Positions 7,727-16,931 of a stretch of 64,000 nucleotides of DNA are shown in pieces (the first letter of the stretch is position 1; each line of letters opens with the position of its first letter). The stretch is from positions 62,001 through 126,000 of the forward strand of contig CACMTO010000002.1 of NCBI GenBank assembly GCA_902616645.1. The letters are read 5' to 3'. This stretch comes from an uncultured Pelagibacteraceae bacterium (GTDB lineage Bacteria > Pseudomonadota > Alphaproteobacteria > Pelagibacterales > Pelagibacteraceae). The notes under the pieces were generated by a model. The model was not told the DNA's origin. It was given only the letters and a program-made list of their open reading frames with translations, and did no database searches. The position numbers were made by a program, and so were the translations under genes.

Positions 7727-8554
7727 ATGTCTTTAGAAAAAATTATTAATGATGCTTGGGAAATAAAAGATCAAGTAAATCAAAACTCAGATCAAAGTAT
7801 CAAGAATGCGATCAATCAAGTAATTAGTGATTTAGATAGTGGTAAATCAAGAGTTGCAGAAAAAATTAATGGGGAATGGGTAACTCATCAGTATCTTAAA
7901 AAAGCTATTATGCTAAGTTTCAGGATATATCCAATGGAAAACTTAAACGGTCCCTATAGCAGTTGGTATGATAAATCACATTTACTCAAAGGTAAGACAG
8001 CTGGATGGAGCAAGGCTGATCACGAAAAAGCAGGCTTCAGAATGGTTCCAAACTCACCAGTGAGAAAAGGATCTTATGTTGGAAAAAATGCAGTTCTAAT
8101 GCCATGTTATGTTAACATTGGAGCTTATATCGATGAAGGAACAATGATAGATACTTTTGCAAGAGCAGGCAGTTGTTGTCAAATTGGTAAGAATTGTCAT
8201 ATCTCAGCAGGCTCTGGAGTTGGAGGTGTATTAGAACCTGCGCAGGCTTTACCAACAATAGTTGAGGATAATGTATTTTTAGGTGCAATGTCTGAGGTAG
8301 TTGAAGGTGTAATTGTTGGAGAAGGTTCAGTTTTAAGTATGGGGATGTATATTGGACAGTCAACTAAAATAGTAGATAGAAAAACTGGAAAAATTTCTTA
8401 TGGTAGAATTCCACCTTATTCAGTCGTTGTTCCAGGGTCAATGCCAGACAGAAATAATCCGTCTGCGCCATCACTTTATTGTGCGGTAATAATTAAACAG
8501 GTTGATGAAAAAACAAGATCTAAAACATCTATAAACGACCTCCTTAGAGATTAA
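7727..8554 (+). CDS. dapD: tetrahydrodipicolinate N-succinyltransferase
   Basis: Transfers succinyl from succinyl-CoA to tetrahydrodipicolinate in the succinylase branch of diaminopimelate/lysine synthesis. It has 275 aa, the standard length. A helical N-terminal domain is followed by a left-handed beta-helix of hexapeptide repeats (about 105-225), visible as VGKNAVLMPCYVNIGAYIDEG and later GVIVGEGSVLSMGMYIG. The family segment GSGVGGVLEP binds the CoA/substrate region. It is followed 2 bases later by dapE, which removes the succinyl group two steps on. Confidence 0.97.
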   Translation: MSLEKIINDAWEIKDQVNQNSDQSIKNAINQVISDLDSGKSRVAEKINGEWVTHQYLKKAIMLSFRIYPMENLNGPYSSWYDKSHLLKGKTAGWSKADHEKAGFRMVPNSPVRKGSYVGKNAVLMPCYVNIGAYIDEGTMIDTFARAGSCCQIGKNCHISAGSGVGGVLEPAQALPTIVEDNVFLGAMSEVVEGVIVGEGSVLSMGMYIGQSTKIVDRKTGKISYGRIPPYSVVVPGSMPDRNNPSAPSLYCAVIIKQVDEKTRSKTSINDLLRD

Positions 8555-8556
8555 AA

Positions 8557-9714
8557 ATGAAAACTTTAAATGAATTAAAATTAGCCAAAGAGCTAATCAA
8601 GTTTCCTTCAATTACTCCAATTGATGCGGGTGTTATGAGATTTTTAGAAAAGAAATTAAAGAAACTAGGATTTAAAATAAAAATATTAGAATTTAAAGAA
8701 AAAGGTTTTAAACCGGTAAAAAATTTATATGCAAGAAAAGGAACTAAAGAACCTAATTTTTGCTTTGCTGGACATTTGGATGTCGTTCCGCCTGGAAGTA
8801 TAAAAGACTGGACGGTAAATCCATTTAAACCATCTGTCAAAAATAATCATTTAATTGGAAGAGGTGCAAATGATATGAAAAGTTCTGTTGCAGCCTTCGT
8901 TTCTGCTGTTAGCACTTTTTTGTCAAAAAATAAAAAATTTAATGGATCAATTAGTTTATTGATAACAGGTGATGAAGAAGGTGATGCAATAAATGGTACT
9001 AAAAAAGTTGTAGAATATCTAAAAAAAAGAAAAGAGAGAATAAATTTTTGCCTTGTTGGTGAACCTACTAATCCAAATAAATTAGGTGAAATGATTAAAA
9101 TTGGTCGTAGAGGTAGTATAACTGGTAAAATTAGAGTTATAGGTGAACAATGTCACGTAGCTTATCAATATAGAGGAAATAATCCTTCAACATCGTTGGT
9201 GCAAATCCTAAAAGAAATCAAAGATATTAAATTTGATAAAGGAAATAAACACTTCCAACCAACTAATTTAGAAGTTACTAAAATAAATATAGATAATAAT
9301 GCAGACAATATTATTCCTGGATCAGCGGAAGCTACTTTTAATATAAGGTTTAACAATATGCATTCTTCAAACTCTATTAAAAAGAGACTTAATAAAATTT
9401 TTAAAAAGATAACCAAGAAAAACAAAACAAAATTTAAAATTGATTATCACGTTTCTGGTGAAGCTTTTTTAACAAAGCCAAACAAAACGACATTTATGAT
9501 ACAAAACATAATTAAAAAAATTACTAAATTAAAGCCGAAATTATCTACTACTGGCGGAACATCAGATTTAAGATTTATTAGAAAAATATCACCTGGTTTA
9601 GAATTTGGTTTAGTAGGAAAAACTATGCATAAGATCGATGAAGCAGTGTCTGTAAAAGATTTAAAAAATCTAACAAGAATTTATGAGAACATTTTACAAA
9701 ATTATTTTAAATGA
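8557..9714 (+). CDS. dapE: succinyl-diaminopimelate desuccinylase
   Basis: An M20-family dinuclear zinc hydrolase that releases succinate from N-succinyl-LL-diaminopimelate. It has 385 aa. Metal and catalytic motifs are FAGHLDVVPPG (zinc His and catalytic Asp, about 68-78), the bridging Asp in RGANDMKS, GDEEGDA with the catalytic and metal Glu pair (about 139-145), the second zinc Glu in VGEPTN, and the last His in GKTMHKIDEAV. The dimerisation domain lies at about 180-290. The stop overlaps the deacetylase start by 4 bases, so the operon continues. Confidence 0.96.
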   Translation: MKTLNELKLAKELIKFPSITPIDAGVMRFLEKKLKKLGFKIKILEFKEKGFKPVKNLYARKGTKEPNFCFAGHLDVVPPGSIKDWTVNPFKPSVKNNHLIGRGANDMKSSVAAFVSAVSTFLSKNKKFNGSISLLITGDEEGDAINGTKKVVEYLKKRKERINFCLVGEPTNPNKLGEMIKIGRRGSITGKIRVIGEQCHVAYQYRGNNPSTSLVQILKEIKDIKFDKGNKHFQPTNLEVTKINIDNNADNIIPGSAEATFNIRFNNMHSSNSIKKRLNKIFKKITKKNKTKFKIDYHVSGEAFLTKPNKTTFMIQNIIKKITKLKPKLSTTGGTSDLRFIRKISPGLEFGLVGKTMHKIDEAVSVKDLKNLTRIYENILQNYFK

Positions 9715-10634
9715 ATACAGCGATAATAAATTCTGACTCTTATGAAAAACATGACACAGGTAACGGTCATCCTGAACAGCCAAAAAGAGTAGTTGCCATA
9801 AAAAAAAGATTAAAAAAAAGAAGCGATCTGATTTGGAAAAAACCAGATAATGTACCTGAAGATATATTGGCAATGACACACTCAAAAGAATATATTAAAA
9901 ATTTAAAGAATTCTTTTCCACAAAAGGGTTTAAAATTTTTAGATGGAGATACTGTCATATCACCTGACAGTAAAAAAGCGGTATTTGACGCTGCTGGTTC
10001 AACAATCAGAGCAATAGATGGAATAGAAAATAAAGAATTTAAGAATGCATTTTGTTTAGCAAGACCTCCTGGACATCATGCAGAAAAAGATAAGGCAATG
10101 GGATTCTGTTGTATATCAAATGCAGGGGTTGCCACTAATTATTTAATCAAAAAATATAAATATAAAAAAATTGCATGTGTAGATTTTGATGTTCACTGGG
10201 GAAATGGCAATTATGATGTTATGCGGCATAATAAAAATTCATTATATATTTCAACACACCAATTCCCCTTTTATCCTGGAGGAGGTACAGAAGAAGATAA
10301 AGGTGATTTTAATAATTCTTTAAATATACCCTTGCCAGCAGGTACAAACTCCGAGCAATATTTTAACGCATTTGATAGAGTTTTAGAGAGGTTAGTAGAA
10401 TATAAACCTGATTTTTTATTATTTTCAGCTGGATTTGATGCTCACAAAGATGATCCTTTGGCTCAATTTCAACTAAGCTCCAAAGACTTCTATGACATAA
10501 CCAAAAGGACATTGGCTGCAACAAATAAATTTACCAAAGGGAAAGTTGTTTCTATACTTGAAGGGGGTTATGACTTAAATGCATTATCCGAAAGTGCTAA
10601 TGAACATGTTAACGCACTTGTAGATTTCAATTGA
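9711..10634 (+). CDS. histone deacetylase superfamily hydrolase
   Basis: A zinc amidohydrolase of the arginase/deacetylase fold, related to acetylpolyamine amidohydrolases and class II HDACs. It has 307 aa. The active site is complete: tandem His122-His123 in PPGHHAE, zinc ligands Asp160 and His162 in DFDVHWGNG, Asp243 in SAGFDAHKDDP, and the transition-state Tyr287 in EGGYD. It could deacetylate polyamines, small amides or acetyl-lysine; sequence alone does not decide. It overlaps dapE by 4 bases and is followed 30 bases later by a SET-domain gene. Confidence 0.92.
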   Translation: MNTAIINSDSYEKHDTGNGHPEQPKRVVAIKKRLKKRSDLIWKKPDNVPEDILAMTHSKEYIKNLKNSFPQKGLKFLDGDTVISPDSKKAVFDAAGSTIRAIDGIENKEFKNAFCLARPPGHHAEKDKAMGFCCISNAGVATNYLIKKYKYKKIACVDFDVHWGNGNYDVMRHNKNSLYISTHQFPFYPGGGTEEDKGDFNNSLNIPLPAGTNSEQYFNAFDRVLERLVEYKPDFLLFSAGFDAHKDDPLAQFQLSSKDFYDITKRTLAATNKFTKGKVVSILEGGYDLNALSESANEHVNALVDFN

Positions 10635-10664
10635 TTTAAACCTGTAAAATAATAATTCATTTAC

Positions 10665-11141
10665 ATGAAACTTTATAGAATTAAGAAATCTAAAATTGAT
10701 AAAAAAGGCAAAGGTCTTTACGCTACACGTGATATCAAAGAGGGTACAAAGATAATAAACTACATTGGTAAAATTATTACGAATAAAGAAGTAGATGAAT
10801 CAAATAAATTCGACAACAAAAAACCTATTTACTTATTTACATTAAATAAAAGATATACTCTAGATGGAGACTTTTCATGGAATATTGCAGGTCTAGTAAA
10901 TCATAGCTGTGATAATAATTGTGATTACGATGGAAAAGGTTTTAAAGTATGGATTACAGCTATTCGTGATATTAAAAAAGGTGAGGAATTTACTTGTGAT
11001 TACGGTTTTGGTTATGATGAAGACTATAAACAATTTCCATGTAAATGTGGTTCAAAAAATTGTTGTGGTTATATTGTTAGACAAGAATCTCGATGGCGGA
11101 TAAATAAAAAATTCGCTATGAAAAATAAAAAAAATCAATAA
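10665..11141 (+). CDS. SET-domain protein (putative protein-lysine methyltransferase)
   Basis: A 158-aa SAM-dependent lysine methyltransferase consisting of one SET domain plus a short post-SET tail. Visible motifs are KGKGLYATRDIKEGT (SAM-binding start, about 14-28), NHSCDNNC (79-86), and GEEFTCDYGF (106-115) with the catalytic-type Tyr113. The post-SET cysteines are C126-x-C128-x4-C133, which with Cys82 would bind zinc as in eukaryotic enzymes. The target is unknown; a ribosomal or DNA-binding protein is plausible. The stop overlaps the convergent truA by 7 bases. A 30-base gap separates it from the deacetylase-like gene. Confidence 0.9.
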   Translation: MKLYRIKKSKIDKKGKGLYATRDIKEGTKIINYIGKIITNKEVDESNKFDNKKPIYLFTLNKRYTLDGDFSWNIAGLVNHSCDNNCDYDGKGFKVWITAIRDIKKGEEFTCDYGFGYDEDYKQFPCKCGSKNCCGYIVRQESRWRINKKFAMKNKKNQ

Positions 11142-11875
11142 ATAACTTTCGTTAAATAGAGACCTTCGGGTGGTGCGGGTGGTGCACATAAAGTTCTTTT
11201 TTTTGATTTTGTAACATCGTCAAATTTTTTTAAAGACCATTTTTTTTCACCTAAGAATTTTAAACAACCAACCATGGAACGTACTTGTTGTTGTAAAAAA
11301 GATTTAGATCTAAACTCTATATCGATTATATTTTTAGATGAGATTATCTTGACTAACTCCAACGTCTTTATTGGACTTTTTGCTCGACAGCTTGAAGCTC
11401 TGAAAGTTGAAAAATCTTTAGTTCCCATTAATATTTTTGCGCCCTCTTTCATTAAATTCAAATTAAGTTTTTTTATAACATGCCAACTTCTATTTTTATG
11501 TAAAACAGGAATACTTAAACGATTTATAATTTTATAATTATAAACCCGAATTTTTGCAGAAAACCTGGCATGAAAATTTCTATTTCTTTTTTTTATCGAT
11601 AAAATTGAAACATTTTCTTTTTTTAAAAAAAAATTTATAGATTTTAAGAAACTATCTTTTTTTTCAATTTTTGTTAAACAATCAAAATGAGCTGATTGTC
11701 CAATAGCATGCACACCACTATCCAATCTTCCGGCACCATATACAATTATTTTTTCTTTTAAAATTATTGAGACTTTTTCTTGAATTAATCCTTGAACAGT
11801 TTTACCTTTTTTTTGGATTTGCCAACCTCTAAAATTGCTTCCTGCATACTCTATTAATATTTGATATCTAGGCAC
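11135..11875 (-). CDS. truA: tRNA pseudouridine synthase A
   Basis: Forms pseudouridine at positions 38-40 of the tRNA anticodon arm. The catalytic Asp is in GRLDSGVHAIGQ. I chose the GTG at 11875 (protein starts VPRYQILIEYAGSNFRGW), giving 246 aa. Homologues begin just before this segment, and the longer ATG at 11926 would overlap fmt by 59 bases and add an unrelated leader. With GTG the overlap with fmt is 8 bases. It is downstream of def and fmt on the minus strand, a common alphaproteobacterial order. Confidence 0.93.
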   Translation of the reverse strand: MPRYQILIEYAGSNFRGWQIQKKGKTVQGLIQEKVSIILKEKIIVYGAGRLDSGVHAIGQSAHFDCLTKIEKKDSFLKSINFFLKKENVSILSIKKRNRNFHARFSAKIRVYNYKIINRLSIPVLHKNRSWHVIKKLNLNLMKEGAKILMGTKDFSTFRASSCRAKSPIKTLELVKIISSKNIIDIEFRSKSFLQQQVRSMVGCLKFLGEKKWSLKKFDDVTKSKKRTLCAPPAPPEGLYLTKVIY

Positions 11876-12800
11876 TTGATAATATTGTCCCTTTTTTAAT
11901 TTGAGATCCAAGCATAAATTCCTCAATTTTCTGAGGTTTTTTCCCTTGTCTTTGAATTATTAAAATTTTTATTGATTTCTTATTACCACATGCAATCTCT
12001 AATTTTTCATTGATTACTTCTCCAATTTTCCCTACGCCTTTACTAATTTCAGCTTTTAAAATTTTATATCTCTCAGAATTAAAATTAAAAAATGCCCCTG
12101 GAGTAGAGAATAAGCCATTGATTTTTCCCAAAATTTTAGTTGCATCATCACTCCAATCAATTTTTCCATCACTTTTTGAAATCTTTTTAGCATATGTTGC
12201 TTTTGAATGGTCTTGAGCTATAAATTTTACTTTATTATTAAAAATATCAGAAACATTATCTAAAATTTTGTCTGATGCTAATAAAGATAATCTATTTGAT
12301 ATTATCTGTGCATTTTCATTTTTACCCAATTTTATCTTATAAATGTTACTTACTGGGCCACTATCTAATTTTTCCTCTAATTTCATTATACTAATACCTG
12401 TCTGTTTATCTAAATTCATTATTGATCTTTGAATTGGTGCAGCACCTCTCCATCTGGGCAAAATTGAACCATGAACATTTATAAAACCTTTCTTTGTTAA
12501 ATTTAAATATTCTTTAGGGATAATTTTTCCATAGGCCACTACAACTGCTAAATCTGCATTCAAATTCTTAAAGAAGTTAAATTCCTCCATGTTAGATTTC
12601 AAATTTTTTGGAGTCCTTATTTTAATATTTAATTTTTCTGCAGTACTATGAATGGGAGATTTATTTATTCTTAAACCACGATTAGATTTTTGTGGTGGCT
12701 GTGTATATACAGTATTAATTGGATAACCATTTTTATGTAATGACTCTAATATCGGCACTGCAAATAAAGGTGTACCCAAAAAGATTATTCTTTTTTCCAT
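11868..12800 (-). CDS. fmt: methionyl-tRNA formyltransferase
   Basis: Formylates Met-tRNAfMet with 10-formyl-THF for initiation. It has 310 aa, the normal length. Motifs are FLGTPLFAVPIL at the N-terminus, the catalytic Asn/His in NVHGSILPRWRGAAPI and the catalytic Asp in KLDSGPV. The C-terminal OB-fold tRNA-binding domain starts near residue 205. It lies 2 bases after def and overlaps truA, so deformylase, formyltransferase and TruA are probably one transcript. Confidence 0.97.
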   Translation of the reverse strand: MEKRIIFLGTPLFAVPILESLHKNGYPINTVYTQPPQKSNRGLRINKSPIHSTAEKLNIKIRTPKNLKSNMEEFNFFKNLNADLAVVVAYGKIIPKEYLNLTKKGFINVHGSILPRWRGAAPIQRSIMNLDKQTGISIMKLEEKLDSGPVSNIYKIKLGKNENAQIISNRLSLLASDKILDNVSDIFNNKVKFIAQDHSKATYAKKISKSDGKIDWSDDATKILGKINGLFSTPGAFFNFNSERYKILKAEISKGVGKIGEVINEKLEIACGNKKSIKILIIQRQGKKPQKIEEFMLGSQIKKGTILSSA

Positions 12801-12802
12801 AA

Positions 12803-13327
12803 CTAAACTATTATTCTATCTGGGCTTTCTTTGAATTTTGAAATTTTTTTTATAATTAGATCCCTTTTTAATTTTGATAGATGATCAATTATCAGTTTGC
12901 CATCTAAATGGTTTATCTCATGTTGAAGACAAGTAGATAAAAGCCCGTCACATATTAAATTTTTCTTATTCCCTTCAATATCTATATATTCAACTTCACA
13001 CGTTTTAGGTCTTTCAATTTTAATAAAAGTATTAGGTATTGATAAACACCCTTCCTCATACACTGATGTTTCATCACTTATTTTTTTAATAGATGGGTTT
13101 ATAAAGCTCATAGGCTTTTTTTTTCCATCTTTAGTTGATATATCTATTACAACAATTCTCTTAAGTATACCTACTTGTACTGCAGCTAATCCTATGCCAT
13201 TAGAATTATACATAGTTTCAAATAAATCATGTATAAGTTTTTTTTCATTCTCTCCAACTTTTTCTATAGGTTCAGATATCTTCTTCAGGGTTTCATCGGG
13301 AACAGTAATTATATCTTTAATACTCAT
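12803..13327 (-). CDS. def: peptide deformylase
   Basis: Iron/zinc hydrolase that removes the N-formyl group from nascent proteins. It has 174 aa. The three family motifs are present: GIGLAAVQVG (about 44-53), EEGCLSIP with the metal-binding Cys (about 91-98), and CLQHEINHLDG with the HExxH metal/catalytic site (about 133-143). Its start follows the large periplasmic gene's stop by about 23 bases on the same strand, and fmt follows after 2 bases. Confidence 0.97.
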   Translation of the reverse strand: MSIKDIITVPDETLKKISEPIEKVGENEKKLIHDLFETMYNSNGIGLAAVQVGILKRIVVIDISTKDGKKKPMSFINPSIKKISDETSVYEEGCLSIPNTFIKIERPKTCEVEYIDIEGNKKNLICDGLLSTCLQHEINHLDGKLIIDHLSKLKRDLIIKKISKFKESPDRIIV

Positions 13328-13350
13328 GAAATAGATAAATAAACTAATTT

Positions 13351-15117
13351 TTAAACTTTTAAAGGAAGAACTTTGAGGAGAATTTTATTTCTAATAATAT
13401 CTATATTTAATTCGTTTAATGTTGCAATAATGAAATAAATTGTATCCTCATCAATTCTTTCTAAATCATCTTGACCAATAACTTCTGCAATTCTTAACAA
13501 TGCAGCCCCTTTTTCATTATTATTAATTATCACTTGTAAATCGGTTGGTATTTCAGAAGAATTAATCATATATAGATTGTCATATTTTTTATCAATTTTT
13601 ATTCCATCTGATTTCAAGGACTCGATTAGAATAATATCTTTTTTAGAAAGTGAATATTTTTTATTTTTTTTAACTTTTTTCAAAAAATTATTAATATCTT
13701 TTTCAATTTTATTTTTTGAAAAATCACCATTAAAATAATTAATTAACTTTGATTGATGAATTATTTCATTATTAAATTTAATTTTTTTGTTTATTTTTTT
13801 ATCTTTAACCATATTTTCAAGATAAAAACTTGTTAAATTAGATGGAATATCATCTATATCAATATCTTTTAAAAATTTTTTCAGTTCTATATCAAAAGCA
13901 TTTTCTTTATTTTCATTCGCAAAAGAATTTTTCAATATTTTCAAAAGCTCTAACTTCTCAATCATTTGCGACTCAAGCAAAATCTTTTGATAAATTAATG
14001 CACGAGCCTCGATGCTAGACAATGATTTATAGATAATTTTAGCGTTTAAAAGTTGATTAATATTAAACTGAAATCTTTTGTATAATTCATAAAGATCTTT
14101 CTCTGGATAATTTTTATTATGAACTGCTTTTTCGATTGTTGAAATTTTATCAAGTTCAGAAGTTTCAATATCTTTAAAGGATGTTAATAAATTTGATGAA
14201 GATAAATATTTCCAGATTATTTTTTTTGTTTTATCTTTTGGTTCAAATTTAAATTCAGGATCTGTCTGATGAGCTAAATGAAAATCTAAAATAGATTTTT
14301 CAGATACATCTTGTTTTATTTTTGAAGTGTATCCAAACAAATAATTTATCTTTTCATCAAAATATTTGTCATTAAAACCTGTTTCTTTTTTAAGATCGTA
14401 TACTAATTGAGCTTCATCTTTTTTATTAGACCAGAGTAGACAATAAATGTTAAATTTTGCCAGATAGTCATCATTAATAGGTTTTGAGTTTTTTGAGAAA
14501 ATTTCGCAAGATTTATTGATTTCAGCATTTGATAAATAATAATCAACTAAGTATCTACTTAATTTAGAACTTGTATTGAAGATCTCATTTTTAATAATAT
14601 ATTCTTCAATAAGGTCTAAATCTCCATTTTTAATCAACCAATCAGACTTAAATTTTAAAAACTCTTGTTCTGAAATATTTTTTTTTGGCATATACGAATT
14701 TGTTAATATTGAAATATTTAAAATTTCAGAAGCATCATTTGAAAGATTTAATTTTAATAATTTTGAGAATATATTTTTAAGTTGATCACCATCTGAATTT
14801 GACCACATATGGATATCTAGGTCATAATCCTCTGGATCAAAAAGACCAATAATCTTAAAATCCTTAGTATTTAAATTCTCATCGAATTGAATTTCTTTTA
14901 ATTGTTTAATTGGTTGTGTGCTGTAAATATTATTATCAAGTTTTTTCTCATTTTTATCTTTTTTAGAGTTATTATCATTGCTAGAAATTTCTTCTATTTT
15001 TTTTTTATCAATATTCCAGATATCAACAGGTTTTTCATCTGCCATAGCAGCTGAACTAAAAATTAAAAAAAAAATAATTGAAAAATATTTATTATTTAAC
15101 AACTTTAAAATTCTCAT
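13351..15117 (-). CDS. putative exported helical protein, 588 aa
   Basis: Function not recognised. Residues 1-26 form a signal peptide (basic start, hydrophobic core, small residues ending SSAAMA) with predicted cleavage before DEKPVDIW, so the protein is probably periplasmic. The remainder is Lys/Asn/Ile-rich and almost entirely helical in appearance, with repeating Leu/Ile and Tyr/Ser-containing segments reminiscent of TPR-like solenoids (about 120-420). No catalytic motif or cysteine pattern stands out. It sits between a small membrane-protein gene, whose 3' end overlaps its start by 26 bases, and def. A partnership with that small protein is an inference from coupling only. Confidence 0.8.
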   Translation of the reverse strand: MRILKLLNNKYFSIIFFLIFSSAAMADEKPVDIWNIDKKKIEEISSNDNNSKKDKNEKKLDNNIYSTQPIKQLKEIQFDENLNTKDFKIIGLFDPEDYDLDIHMWSNSDGDQLKNIFSKLLKLNLSNDASEILNISILTNSYMPKKNISEQEFLKFKSDWLIKNGDLDLIEEYIIKNEIFNTSSKLSRYLVDYYLSNAEINKSCEIFSKNSKPINDDYLAKFNIYCLLWSNKKDEAQLVYDLKKETGFNDKYFDEKINYLFGYTSKIKQDVSEKSILDFHLAHQTDPEFKFEPKDKTKKIIWKYLSSSNLLTSFKDIETSELDKISTIEKAVHNKNYPEKDLYELYKRFQFNINQLLNAKIIYKSLSSIEARALIYQKILLESQMIEKLELLKILKNSFANENKENAFDIELKKFLKDIDIDDIPSNLTSFYLENMVKDKKINKKIKFNNEIIHQSKLINYFNGDFSKNKIEKDINNFLKKVKKNKKYSLSKKDIILIESLKSDGIKIDKKYDNLYMINSSEIPTDLQVIINNNEKGAALLRIAEVIGQDDLERIDEDTIYFIIATLNELNIDIIRNKILLKVLPLKV

Positions 15118-15271
15118 TAGGAATAATTTTTTCTATTTCTTTTACTGGAGCAGGAAACTCTATTTTGTTAAGTAAAAAAATAATTGCTAGTATAATAACT
15201 AAAAATAAAGAAATTTTTATTGTCAAACCTATTAAACTTGGGCTTGATCTTGTTTTTTTTATAAATTGCAT
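15092..15271 (-). CDS. small single-span membrane protein, 59 aa
   Basis: A 59-codon frame from ATG at 15271 encodes a basic N-terminus (MQFIKKTRSSPS), one hydrophobic segment at about residues 13-34, and a short polar tail (KIEFPAPVKEIEKIIPNENFK) that would face the periplasm. It lies divergent to aroK (57 bases apart) and overlaps the start of the 588-aa exported protein by 26 bases, so the pair is likely co-translated. Clear membrane topology and no competing gene on this stretch support a real gene. Function unknown. Confidence 0.68.
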   Translation of the reverse strand: MQFIKKTRSSPSLIGLTIKISLFLVIILAIIFLLNKIEFPAPVKEIEKIIPNENFKVVK

Positions 15272-15328
15272 ATAACTTTAGTTATTTTCAAATTAAGACA
15301 TATTTGTGGTTTTTCAATATAGAAAGTT

Positions 15329-15853
15329 ATGAATTCAGGAAAAAACATAGTTTTTTTAGGTATGATGGGCTCAGGTAAGAGCTCTATTGGCTTGATGATT
15401 TCTAAAAAATTAAATTTAGAATTTTTTGATACAGATCAATGTATAGAAAATGAAATGGGTATGAAGATATCAAAAATATTCAAGGAAAAGGGTGAAAATT
15501 TTTTTAGAGAATATGAAAAAAAATTAACTTTAAATCTATTAAAAAAAAAAAGATCTATTATTGCGCTAGGTGGAGGGGGATTTCTTAATAAAGAGATCCA
15601 AAAAGCAGTATTATCAAGTAATCTCTCTTTTTGGTTAAATTGGGAAACAAAAATACTTATCGAAAGAATAATTGGTAGCTCCAAAAGACCAGTTGCTTTT
15701 AAATCAACAAAAAGTGAGCTGATAGAAATGATTAATTCACGTAATAAACAATACTCTAAAGCAATGTTTAAAGTTGATTGTAGTGATTTAACAAAAAATG
15801 AAGTAGTTAATAAAATAATAGACATATATGAGTCAAAAAAAACTGAAAATTAG
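15329..15853 (+). CDS. aroK: shikimate kinase
   Basis: Phosphorylates shikimate in the chorismate pathway. It has 174 aa. The Walker A loop is GMMGSGKSSIG (about 11-21), the shikimate-binding Asp is in FFDTDQCIE, and the family GGG motif is ALGGGGF. It begins a two-gene aromatic operon with aroB, overlapping it by 26 bases in another frame, an alphaproteobacterial arrangement. It is divergent from the small membrane gene at 15271. Confidence 0.96.
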   Translation: MNSGKNIVFLGMMGSGKSSIGLMISKKLNLEFFDTDQCIENEMGMKISKIFKEKGENFFREYEKKLTLNLLKKKRSIIALGGGGFLNKEIQKAVLSSNLSFWLNWETKILIERIIGSSKRPVAFKSTKSELIEMINSRNKQYSKAMFKVDCSDLTKNEVVNKIIDIYESKKTEN

Positions 15854-16931
15854 TGCAGGATCACAAAAATATAATGTGGTAATTGGAAATAATTTAATCT
15901 CAAAACTTCCAAAATTATTATCTGCCGATTCTATTGAGTTCAAGAAATGTTTGTTACTTATTGACAAAAGAGTACCAAAAAATCTTATTAATAAAATCAA
16001 AACATCCTTAAAATGTGAAAAAACTTTTTATCTTTTTAATGCCAATGAAAAAAATAAAAATATTAAAACTGTACAATCTATTCTTCAAATCTTATTTAAA
16101 AAAAATTTTTCTAGAGGAGATTGTTTAATCTCAATAGGAGGTGGAATTACAGGCGACATAGGCGGATTTACTGCAAGTTTATTTAAAAGAGGCCTCAAGC
16201 TTGTTAATATTCCAACTACTCTTTTAGCCCAAGTCGACTCTTCTATAGGAGGTAAAACAGGAGTTAATAATATATATGGAAAGAATCAAATTGGAAGTTT
16301 TTATCAACCAAACATTGTAGTAAGTGATATAGTTTTTTTAAAAACTTTACCTAAAAGAGAATTTATTTGTGGATATGGAGAAATTTTAAAACACTCATTA
16401 ATTGCAAATAAGAAATTATATCAATTTTTATGTAAAAATTTTGAAAATATTATCAACTTAAAATCGCCTTTTATAGAAAAAACAATTTATGAAAGTTGTA
16501 AAATAAAAAAATTTGTTGTTGAAAAAGATGAAAAGGAAAAAAATTTGAGAAAAATTTTAAATTTTGGTCATACATTTGCTCATGCTTATGAAGCTTCAAT
16601 AAATTTTTCTAATAAATTAAATCATGGTGAGGCTGTTCTATTAGGTATAAATGCAGCTTTAAAATTTAGTTTAAATAACAAAATATTGAAAAGAAATGAT
16701 TATAACTCTGTCATAAAACACATTAAAAAATCAAACTTACCACATAATTTGAAAAATTATTTTTCCATAAAAGATTGTAATAAAATCACTTCTTTTATGG
16801 TTAAAGACAAAAAAAATAGATCTAATATGATTAATTTAGTTCTATTAAAAAAAATTGGTTCTCCTATTATTAATAAAGAATACAAAAAACAAAAAATAAC
16901 TTATTTTTTAAAAAACCAGTTACTCAATTAA
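15828..16931 (+). CDS. aroB: 3-dehydroquinate synthase
   Basis: Cyclises DAHP to 3-dehydroquinate using NAD+ and a divalent metal. It has 367 aa. NAD-binding GGGITGDIGGF (about 104-114), then PTTLLAQVDSSIGGKTGVN, and metal-binding histidines in NFGHTFAHAYE and NHGEAVLLG are all present. It begins 26 bases inside aroK. The 3' end overlaps the convergent bolA by 12 bases, leaving no room for a terminator between them. Confidence 0.97.
   Translation: MSQKKLKISAGSQKYNVVIGNNLISKLPKLLSADSIEFKKCLLLIDKRVPKNLINKIKTSLKCEKTFYLFNANEKNKNIKTVQSILQILFKKNFSRGDCLISIGGGITGDIGGFTASLFKRGLKLVNIPTTLLAQVDSSIGGKTGVNNIYGKNQIGSFYQPNIVVSDIVFLKTLPKREFICGYGEILKHSLIANKKLYQFLCKNFENIINLKSPFIEKTIYESCKIKKFVVEKDEKEKNLRKILNFGHTFAHAYEASINFSNKLNHGEAVLLGINAALKFSLNNKILKRNDYNSVIKHIKKSNLPHNLKNYFSIKDCNKITSFMVKDKKNRSNMINLVLLKKIGSPIINKEYKKQKITYFLKNQLLN

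Noticed and set aside
11876-11926. Longer truA with an ATG at 11926
   Set aside because: Would overlap fmt by 59 bases and add residues not found in TruA; the GTG at 11875 fits the family start.
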